Part shown: in pieces, positions 1-8,167 of the stretch
How positions within the stretch are numbered: position 1 is the first letter of the stretch
How the letters are laid out: every line of letters begins with the position of its first letter
NCBI GenBank assembly: GCA_001969505.1
Contig: LSSK01001394.1
Coordinates: 1 to 17,268 of the forward strand
Length of the DNA stretch: 17,268 nt
Direction of reading: 5' to 3'
From: Zancudomyces culisetae
Lineage: Eukaryota; Kickxellomycota; Harpellomycetes; Harpellales; Legeriomycetaceae
Made by a program: the position numbers and the translations under genes
The notes under the pieces: generated by a model
Database searches by the model: none
Seen by the model: only the letters and a program-made list of their open reading frames with translations
Told to the model about the DNA's origin: nothing

Positions 1-3000
1 AAATCGGCTGTGATGCAGCTATGACATTTGTATTTGGTTGAAAGTGTCAGTGAAATTCAACATGTAATTTTTACATACCTTTGTTCGTTTTTTCGGAATA
101 AAGTTTTACTAATGTCTGCTTTGTGTAGACTAAGATTGCAAGCAAGCACATTGCCGTGGTTATCAAGGTTATTGCTAGATTGTACACTACAACAATCATT
201 CCGTTGTTTCTGGGTCGCTCCCAAAGTGGAACTGCCTTTCCCCTGGCCAATAACCATTCATATGGTCGAGAGGCTTTGTGGTGACCTATTCTATCTATCG
301 GTGCCCAGCGCATAATGTTACTTATTGTGGCGATTATTCTTTCTGGAAGGCTCATGGGTCGAATAGAGCTTCTCTCTAGGTTAGTGCCTTTGGGTTCTAA
401 TTACATGAAAGATTTTAAATAGAATATGTTAAGTTTCAACCAGTTGTGTTTATCAGTAAGAAAAAAAACATGATTCAAATCTGTTACCGTTTTTAAGTTT
501 GTGTCCAAAGATTCTCCATTCTACTCTTCTTGTTTTTCTATTGCAAAACACAACCTTTACACCAAACACATTCAGGTTGTCTAGATAACAATTATATTTT
601 TTGTTGTAGAGATAAAAGTATGTGTTGTAGCTTGTTAGGTGTGGCTTGGTCTGCCCTATACTAATATCTGATCTGCTGATTATAATACTAAACTTGAAGT
701 CCTCTTTATCAATGATCTTTGAGTTTGTCCTATTGTTGAATTGTAATATCCTATTAATCACATTTACATTAAACTAGAATGTGAGGGTAGTAAAAAACAC
801 TTACATTACATCACCATGTGTATCATCATTAACACCTGGTGTAGTTTGCTTTAGAACCTCCACATACTCCTTGGTGTCATGATGTTTTAGATATATTTCT
901 GTACCGTTTGTAAGGAGCTCTGTATCTCTACGAGCTTCAACAGGTCTTACTTCCCACTCTGTATTATTATCATTTTCTCGCTTGATCCAAACTCGTTGAC
1001 CTTTTCAAGTAAAATAAGATAAATCATCGCTTTTAAAAAGTATTGAAATAAAAACTAGTGTATGGATTATTTTTAAACTTTTATTCAGCTTTCTGACTCC
1101 CTTTTTTTTAAAAAAACGGTAAAAGTAAATGAGTACACAAGTAGTTACCTCTCTTTACTATTGCAGCTGGATCTTGTTTAAAGGAATATAAATATCCTGA
1201 ATACATATCTGATGCCAGTATCTTCACTATTGAACCCATTTTTATATCTATCATTGGAAAGCAATGGTATTTAAGAAATGCTGGCTGTGTTATCTTTGCA
1301 AATAATATATGTAGCTTTTGTTTGAATGCTATTAAGTATGTTTTACATGTCTATATAAAAAAATATGCATACCTTTAGGTATTTGTGGATAAACTCTAGG
1401 ACTATTGTTAAGTACAGAAAACGATTCTTCAAATTCTGGCGAAAGCATATAGTCCTTTGGACCCGGGTTGTTTAAGAACGAGACGTGTAGGCTTATTACT
1501 GATACCAAAAACATTAAAGACAAACTCCACAACGAGAAAACGGTTTTCAACATCCCCCTTTTTATCTACATTTACATGGAAATTGTAAGAACGTGATTCA
1601 CATTGTATTATTGCTTAGATTTTATTTATATATTTGTCTTCATACTTACAGATTTCTTGAGATCCTCCTTGTCTTTATCCTGATCGAATCGTACACTCTT
1701 TTGTTTGCTTGTTGACACTACTATTCCGTCGATTGTGATAAAAATAAGCGTGATAACACCAGAAAGCTGACAGCTGTTTGTTTATGGCAAAGTCATTAGC
1801 AAAATATTAATAAAGCGTATTTAACTCCAGGTTTTTAACTAGTTGTGTGCTAGCAAAAGTAATAATAGTCAATGATATCTTTACCTTATTAAAAAGCTTA
1901 TACTACTGGCACAGAGAAGGAGCTTATAAACACTAAAAATAATATCGAAATATTGGTTTAAAAAAGCAAACGAAGAATATAAATAAATGCAAGAGCTGCA
2001 ATAAGTATCTGCGACTCTTACCTAATACTTTTATTATCTTTGAGATCATTTCGAAGAGATATCCACGAGACAGTGGAAGTACATGCCATCAGTAAAACAA
2101 AGGCATCAGATGACATATTTCGTGACGATACGACCATGATCGAGTCTATTTTATTTTATGTTTGATTTGTAGTACAATATGACGGCTCTACATGACCCTA
2201 CAAAACAAACTCGCTAAATGTATGGCGGCAGCATACTAACTACCAAAGATATCAAAGCACTTAAAAGACTTACCTATTAGAACCCAAAAGGCACCAAATA
2301 CTGATGATGTTTTTGATATTTTTAATTTTCGTAAAAACAGATATGTCAGCATAACACACAAACTCCCGAAAACCACATTAATCCCGCGCAAAACCTGGTA
2401 TGGAAAATCTTTTGGAATTTCCCTAAAAGTAGCAAATTCAGATATTTATTGTTAATAGCTTAGTATTTGTTAGGATTGATGTTCGGATTATGTTTATAGT
2501 ATCAAAAACATTGTAGTGTTTGGCATCGTGTTTACAAGACAACATTATAATAAACTTACAACCCAATTTCGCTGGTATTCAATTTTCCAGTGTAACCATA
2601 ATAGTGAGCTATGACTGACTGAATCATTGTGTAAAACTGTGGTATTAGATTGAAGTAATGGATCCTGTTTACATAGTTTCCAACGTTTGATAGAACATGC
2701 ACCTCGTCAAAGCTAGGTATGAATGTATTTATCCTAATTAGTAACTGCTCTACTATTCGGCATATAGAAAAAATAACAGGAAAGTTTTTCTTACATTAGC
2801 CCCGATGGAAATGAAACCCCCTTTATCCGAATATTGTAACACAGTACCTGTAGTGCTCCTAGGATTACGAAATCTACAGAATCCAAGTAACCAAAAAGTT
2901 TTACCCCGTCATACTGCAAGTTGTTTCCAGCATCTACATCTACATCCACATCCTCTATTTCTCCTTTTTTATTCGGTTTTTTATGGTCGGACTTTGTGCT

Positions 3001-3099
3001 CAAGCTTTTGTCAACGATAAAAGCTGATTTTACTTTTTCGGTCGATTTCGCCCGTGCTTTTGTGGTATTTTCCTTTTTCACACTTTTCAACCTTGTCAT
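1..3099 (-). CDS. PMT: Protein O-mannosyltransferase (PMT, GT39), 3' end beyond the window
   Basis: ER membrane enzyme family that moves mannose from dolichol-phosphate-mannose to Ser/Thr. Exons on the minus strand, all in frame: 3099-2848, 2747-2560, 2422-2274, 2145-2022, 1932-1885, 1773-1650, 1565-1373, 1247-1149, 1000-805, 750-488, 396-79; an intron (gtatgt) then runs off the left edge. About 651 residues are visible: a basic cytosolic tail (1-75), the first lumenal loop with the family motif FDEVH (97-101), several membrane segments, the motif FLNNPGPKDYMLSPEF matching the family's 'NSGPGD..MS..FQ', three MIR-like repeats (about 360-545), and the start of the C-terminal membrane block with SRPYEW. 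The remaining C-terminal helices (about 100 residues) lie outside. Conserved stretches are altered: MDVHPPL aligns with FNLIPQF (116-122), and LLHSH with YLYSF. I cannot assign it to the PMT1, PMT2 or PMT4 subfamily. The frame stays open upstream to an ATG at 3210, but that extension is encoded by an A/T tract and is probably leader. The acceptor of intron 1 is one of three overlapping AGs; only the third keeps frame. Confidence 0.88.
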
Positions 3100-3153
3100 T
3101 TCCAAACTTGATTTATCTTTGAACTTAACTGTGTACTTGAAAAGATAATATTT

Positions 3154-3188
3154 GAAAAAAAGAAAAAACAAAAAACAAAAAACAAAAG
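3154..3188. repeat. A-rich heptanucleotide-like repeat
   Basis: Three to four imperfect copies of AAAAAAC lie just upstream of the PMT start codon. In the minus-strand transcript this would be a T-rich leader, and it is what creates the Phe/Leu-rich extension of the PMT frame up to 3210. Confidence 0.5.
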
Positions 3189-4177
3189 GGAATACTCTAG
3201 TACACAACAAAAAACGATGGTTTAAAAGAAAAAAGGTGGTGGGGTCTTTTGTTCACTTGGTTTTTTGATATGATCGTGTAACAATAAGCAGGTGCGGGCG
3301 AGCGTGTGGTCAAGAAGTTAATATGGGGCTCAAGTAACTCCCAAAAAAAAAAGCGTTTTACCAGTTGGGCAGCAGTGGTACCGCCTTGCTACTTTCTAGA
3401 AGTATTTTGCGCTGATTGTACCTGAGGTATCTTGTTTTTTAAATACTGTTATACCATGAGTGATCCAAAATATCGATGGTTAACCAGCTATCACATCATG
3501 CTCTTAAAACAAATTAAAAAGTTAACTTTTCTCAGAAAAACACCAACCCTCGTTCATCAATACTAATGATTCGAGGATAGAACAAAATCTTTCTCCCCCA
3601 TCCCCACCTGCACGCGCTGAGATTTTACTAGCGAAATGTTATTTGCTTTTCTTTTTACACTCGGTTTATGGAGGGATGGTGATTGGTTAAATAGTAAGTG
3701 GTGCGTTTTAGTTGGAACAAATATTGCAGATAGATATATTGAAAAAAAGTAGTAGTCGATAAAAAAAAAGGACTTTATTTTATTTTTGTAATAGTAGGCT
3801 TCACCATGTAGGAAGTTGATAATTGAACTCAGTAATGGTAGAAATAAAATAGCTAAAATTTAAAGGACATCATCATGGCCATGAAAAAAAAAGAGAGAAT
3901 CTGTTTCTAACTCTAATTGCGGGTATATTTGCTAAAAGTTTGTAGTTTTTTTTCCTGAGAGATCACCTAGGATGCGGTATATCTGAATGATGTCTAAATT
4001 TTGAATATATCTTTACACGTACATGTACACACACATACACATGCACATATTTCATTCAGTTTTACAAGAATTTCGGTATCATTTATAATAATTTCGAACA
4101 TCAGCTACCAAATTGTGTTGTAAAAAAATTCCCTTCCCTCCAAAAAAAACGCCACCATTCACATTTCGATCAATGGC

Positions 4178-4254
4178 TGTGCATAAGTATGAGGCGACCG
4201 AGCCAAATTAAGCCCTCAAAATCTACAGACTGTAATCATTTGCGTTTATGCACA
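4178..4254. repeat. 9-bp inverted repeat enclosing a 77-nt unit
   Basis: TGTGCATAA at 4178-4186 is perfectly complementary to TTATGCACA at 4246-4254. Inside, TGAGG can pair with CCTCA, giving a two-helix, tRNA-sized fold. No tRNA A or B box, C/D boxes or H/ACA motif is seen, so function is unknown and chance is possible. Confidence 0.3.
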
Positions 4255-4291
4255 GAATTAGTACAAAAATGACAATACTAGCATCCTCGTG

Positions 4292-4318
4292 CCTCCGCCC
4301 CCCGTTCACACCTCCGCC
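4292..4318 (-). promoter_or_regulatory. Two CCTCCGCC elements (possible CreA/Mig1-type sites)
   Basis: CCTCCGCC occurs at 4292-4299 and 4311-4318. On the minus strand each reads GGCGGAGG and contains GCGGAG, which fits the SYGGRG consensus of fungal carbon-catabolite repressors. They lie about 0.8 kb upstream of the ATO-family gene, a family often glucose-repressed in other fungi. The consensus is short and degenerate, so this is weak. Confidence 0.2.
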
Positions 4319-5128
4319 ACGCTCATAACTTTAGAGATTGTTTGGTTTATGCTATTGAAGAGAGTGGGTTCGAAATAGAAATTAGCCTTGTAGAATAATC
4401 TATATAATTTTTAAACCAAAAAGCCGCAACTTCTATCTCAGTTTGGTTTGGTCCATTTATATGACAGCCTAATATAAGGCGGATCAAACTGAGTGACTAG
4501 CCAATATTTAAAGTGTCGTTCAGTAAAGGATTTCTAGCAAGTTAATAACAGAAAAGTGGATAAAGTGGAGCACTAAAATGTCTGAAGACAGAATGCCACA
4601 TATATTTTGTTGCACTGTTCGCTTTCCAGATGAGTGGTAACTATACACTAGAAGCAGAAAACCGCGTACTAGCAGAAAAACACGACAATGCGTACAATTA
4701 TAGTAAATACTTTGACTTGTTTTTTTTTTCCTTGCACGTTTTTTTTACGCCATCGTTCAAAAAATTAACTTTAACTTAACAAAAGGATAGTAGGAAATAT
4801 AAAAATAGTTTAAAGATAATATGGGTTGGCTCTGTTTTCATTTTCCGTTTGTTTTTCGCAATAACTAAAAGCATTTACATATACAACAGCTCGTCATTAC
4901 TATACGTATTTTATAGTTGGAATAACCAAATGTGAAATAGCAACATCACAATAACAGAGACGCATATCCAACTTATTCAAGAATAACAATAAAAAAACAC
5001 CAGATAATTTCAATCTTGGAAAGTAGAGCTTAAATTGGTGTGTATTGAGGGTATTCAAACCGAGTAAATAGTCAGATTTACAATAAATATTGGAGTTAAA
5101 AACGGCATACAAAAAAAACAAATAAATA

Positions 5129-5794
5129 ATGGATGACAATAGTAAAAGTATGAGCTCAAAGAATAGAGCGCCAGAGTATCGAAAAATAGCCATCTTAAAG
5201 TATGGGAGTGCGGCGGCGATTGGATTTATTTCGGTAGCCTTTGTTACGCTACAAGAATCATTAATATTTTTGTCTAACAGCAACCTAAGCATCCAAGAGA
5301 TAAACAACATTCAATCGAATAACTTTGTATTTATGGGCGGTTTAATGCAGTTTATTGCTGGTATGTGGCAGCTTGCAAATGGTGTGACCTTGGATGGAAG
5401 CGCTTTTTCGACATTTGGCGTTCAGTGGATGGTTAAAGGTGCATCCAACTACTTTTTAGGGGATAATACCATTGACCCAGATCCCAAAATAGCTTTAATT
5501 AAGTCTAATATTCAGTTTATAAACTCTATTCCCTGGTCAATTTGGGTCATAATAATACTCATTTCGAGTCTCAAAACTTCAATTTCAAACATTGTGTTTT
5601 TTTCACTGATGAACATGACAGTGCATCTAACAACGATTGCTGCATTGACAGAAAGCTTCGAAGTAATGCTGGTTGGTGCAATTTTCGAGCTATTGTTTTC
5701 GCTTGCAGCCTTTTACAAGGCTGCCACAGTACTAATAACCAAAGAAACGTCATATTTCAGCGTGCCTCAGGGGAAGATAGTGAGCGAGGTCTGA
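5129..5794 (+). CDS. ATO/GPR1/FUN34/YaaH-family membrane protein (acetate/ammonium transporter-like)
   Basis: A 221-aa single-exon protein of a six-helix family that moves acetate or ammonia across membranes. Hydrophobic segments lie near residues 25-48, 64-84, 92-110, 132-150, 152-173 and 178-202. The motif GGLMQFIAGMWQLANG (70-85) followed by SAFSTFG (91-97) matches the family core 'GGLAQFIAGMWE..KGN...AFTSYG'; a short hydrophilic N-terminus and a short tail fit the usual length. The PROSITE-type NPAPLGL signature at helix 1 is replaced by LKYGSAAAIGF, so the copy is divergent and its substrate cannot be assumed. The start is the first ATG of the frame, after an A-rich leader. It is the only complete gene in the window with no intron. 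The alternative reading, an unrelated six-helix protein, is unlikely given the helix 2-3 motif. Confidence 0.82.
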   Translation: MDDNSKSMSSKNRAPEYRKIAILKYGSAAAIGFISVAFVTLQESLIFLSNSNLSIQEINNIQSNNFVFMGGLMQFIAGMWQLANGVTLDGSAFSTFGVQWMVKGASNYFLGDNTIDPDPKIALIKSNIQFINSIPWSIWVIIILISSLKTSISNIVFFSLMNMTVHLTTIAALTESFEVMLVGAIFELLFSLAAFYKAATVLITKETSYFSVPQGKIVSEV

Positions 5795-5850
5795 AGGGTA
5801 AAATGTCAAAGGAGATCAAAGCCAGAGTGAGAGTCAGAGTCAAAGCAAAA

Positions 5851-5910
5851 AATAAAATAAAATAAAATAAAATAAAATAAAATAAAATAAAATAAAATAA
5901 AATAAAATAA
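5851..5910 (+). repeat. (AATAA)12 microsatellite, probable poly(A)-signal tract of the ATO gene
   Basis: Twelve perfect tandem copies of AATAA, flanked by further A residues, begin 56 nt after the ATO stop codon. The register produces a canonical AATAAA hexamer every five bases on the plus strand, so it probably acts as a redundant cleavage/polyadenylation signal. It could equally be a decayed poly(A) tail. Confidence 0.85.
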
Positions 5911-6511
5911 AAAGACGAGCAGAAAACTAATGTAGGAAATGATATTCAAGCATAATATTTAGTGACCTAATGTTTCTTTACGTTTAGACCGATGTTCATT
6001 TGCATATTGTATTTATTACATATTGTATTTGTCCTTTTGCACATGTAGCAGTTCAAACGAACTTTATTAATAAAACATTATTTATTATTTGTTATGCTAT
6101 TGATCTAACAGTGCATGTCACTATAGAACATATGGATATATCATATCACAGACCAAAAGTCTATTTTTGATTCAGTCTCAAATCAGTGGTTTCCGCCTTA
6201 TGGCTTGAAATACAAATTATACTGGTACATCAGCTACTTTGTGTTTAGAACTTTGATTGGATAAACCTCAATCTCTACCTCCCCAAAAAAAATCGAAAAT
6301 GAAAGGAAAAACTGAAAGCCATTGAATGGAGCAGAAAGAGGGGGATAGCGATGAAAAAGCGGAGGATTGAGCTATAAAACACTAAAAATATCGAGCCTGG
6401 CTTGTGGGTCTTTAATTCTTGTTTGATTTCCACAACATATTTGGCGATTCAAGTAGCTAAGGCTACATCCACAAACTATTAATAAAATATATAGAAAAGA
6501 TATACGAAACG
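5911..6511. other. Intergenic region ATO-GPI2
   Basis: No gene is seen. A 12-bp direct repeat (CATATTGTATTT, two copies near 6003-6031) is present, and TATA-like and GA-rich promoter sequence lies towards GPI2. A small minus-strand frame (6372-6557) overlaps the GPI2 start and has no support. Confidence 0.6.
6373..6379 (+). promoter_or_regulatory. TATA box of GPI2
   Basis: TATAAAA lies 139 bp upstream of the GPI2 start codon, in a suitable position for a core promoter. The evidence is positional only. Confidence 0.35.
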
Positions 6512-7978
6512 ATGGCAGAAAGGAGGGGATTTGAGAAACATAAGGGAGGATACGCACATTTAAGACCCAAAATGAGATCTGAGGGTTACGAAAGCCTTAG
6601 AGATAACAAAAAGCCATCCTGGAAAAAAAAGCTTTATATAAAGCAAGAATACCCAGACGACTATGTCGATGAAACGTTCTTGAGAGAAATGCAAAAAAAC
6701 GGTGAGTTTTTTTTAGCTTGAGTTGGCTCCAGGTTGGATATTTATTTTATGCTTGTTTGTCCAAGTTATCATTTAATAAAATGTTCAGTTACAACAAAAT
6801 GTGAATCAAACCATCACAGGAGGGGAGAGCGCAAAATATTAGAGATACGGGATGCTACTACCAAATAAGCTCTGAATATAAGATAAAAAGTGTAGTAAAA
6901 TCTATAAAAAATGAAAATGAAATAATGATTTATAGTGGATATAAGGATATACGAATATTGGACAGTGGTAACAGAGTCAATAGTGGTCACTCAACATTTC
7001 AGCAGTATCATAATCTTTGTCGCCTTGTTTATACTCCTAGATAGAGGAGAAATTACCGAATATGTGCTTTTACGACTAAGTTTTATAGGTGTGGTCATAT
7101 GTTTGGTTATTTGGGATTATCTGGCAGTTACATATAAAGTGGTCAACTTTAGGGTATTTGGTAAGAATATTCAAAATAAAGATATTGGCTTCGAGCGTAG
7201 TAAAATTATTCAAAGATAGCAACATTTGTGTCAGATAAGGTTTTAACTGGTGGAGAACGATAGTACTTTTGTTTACCTGACTGTTTGTATATAGTGATGA
7301 GCTAAACAAAAAGAAAACCCACTACATAACATAGAAATGCGAATATTGAAGGGGATGGTAAACCTGACAATGATATTATACTTCCTTTCACCAGTATTAA
7401 GAACTCTCACCGAGGATACAAGCAACGACACGATATATGCACTTTCCGTTGTCTTTTTTATGGTGAACCTGACGTTGTATGACTATAGTGAAAAAAAAGA
7501 CTTGGTAATTATAAAGTTTCCCGATTCCATATCGATTAATGCGGCAGTACTGGCTTCAGTACTGTTAGCGAGTAGGTTATCGAGCAACAGCTCAGTATTT
7601 GCCTTGTTGACAACAGCGATGGTATGGTTTGCGCTATTTCCGATGTTTCGAAGGTTGCTGCTCAAGACTTCCATCACAGCATCAAAGTGGCTGGCCTTTG
7701 TTATGGCGCTTGTCGGGACAATTATGTTTATTCCGATCAACAAAACTGTCAGCTTGGTTCACTTTGTATTGGTTTTTGTCATAACCTTTATTTGCCCAAT
7801 CTGGCTAATCTGGATTCAGCGATACAAAAAGTAAGTTAAACGCAACAATAAGTATATTTATTTTGTTTACTGTTTTTACAAAACACAAATATATTCAACA
7901 TGTAACAAATCCGGAATAATAATGAATAGTAATATCCACGGGCCTTGGGACGAAGCACGGCCTATAGTATACAACTGA
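6512..7978 (+). CDS. GPI2: GPI2/PIG-C, subunit of GPI-GlcNAc transferase
   Basis: Multi-pass ER subunit of the complex that adds GlcNAc to phosphatidylinositol, the first step of GPI-anchor synthesis. Exons 6512-6701, 6936-7160, 7335-7830 and 7930-7978 join in frame to 319 aa, close to the family length. The N-terminus carries WKKKLYIKQEYPDDYVDETF (about 45-64), matching PIG-C 'W.KVLYE.Q.FPDNYVD..F'. Exon 2 has VVTESIVVTQHFSSI. Exon 3 has the hallmark LSPVLRTLTEDTSNDTIYA and NLTLYDY, then several hydrophobic helices. The last 49-nt exon encodes NIHGPWDEA, the conserved PIG-C tail, which confirms the final splice; without it the frame stops just past the donor. The first intron (234 nt) is the longest placed in the window. 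The gene converges on TERT with 189 bp between stop codons. Confidence 0.95.
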
Positions 7979-8167
7979 CTCGATTGCAATTTTCTATTTC
8001 CCGGTTATCCATATTAGAGCTTATTCTGTATTACTATTGTCGGTGTTTATGAACCAATTTAATCTAAGGATTTAACCACACATACAAACATACGTTATCA
8101 AAAAGCTTTTGTTTTGGCTATTAGCTTCAAATTCAGGAGATGGATAAAACTGAAAAAAAAAAGAGTT
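7979..8167. other. Convergent GPI2/TERT 3' region
   Basis: A 189-bp AT-rich spacer between the two stop codons; both transcripts must terminate here or overlap. It contains the palindrome AAAAGCTTTT (about 8101-8112) but no gene. Confidence 0.6.

Larger units (their letters stand above)
3190..5128. other. Divergent intergenic region between PMT and the ATO gene
   Basis: About 1.9 kb without an ORF I can support on either strand. It holds long A and T runs, a short hairpin (CCTCG/CGAGG arms, about 3549-3578), an inverted CCAAT box (ATTGG at 3682), a 9-bp inverted repeat at 4178-4254 and a pyrimidine-rich GC patch near 4285-4322. It must contain both divergent promoters. Its length compared with other spacers here (189-717 bp) leaves room for an unrecognised RNA gene. 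Confidence 0.6.

Noticed and set aside
1332-1553. Small secreted protein with a signal peptide starting at 1553
   Set aside because: It is exon 7 of the PMT gene; the hydrophobic stretch is the last N-terminal membrane helix before the MIR repeats, and the frame extends upstream to an acceptor at 1566.
1921-1945. Sequence shared between 1921 and 6371 (TATAAA..CACTAAAAATA), seeming to be a promoter motif
   Set aside because: At 1921 it is the complement of the PMT exon 5 acceptor and coding sequence, so the likeness to the GPI2 TATA region is probably chance.
4361-4371. GGGTTCGAAAT resembling a tRNA B box
   Set aside because: The flanks do not form a T stem and no A box or acceptor stem lies at the right distance.
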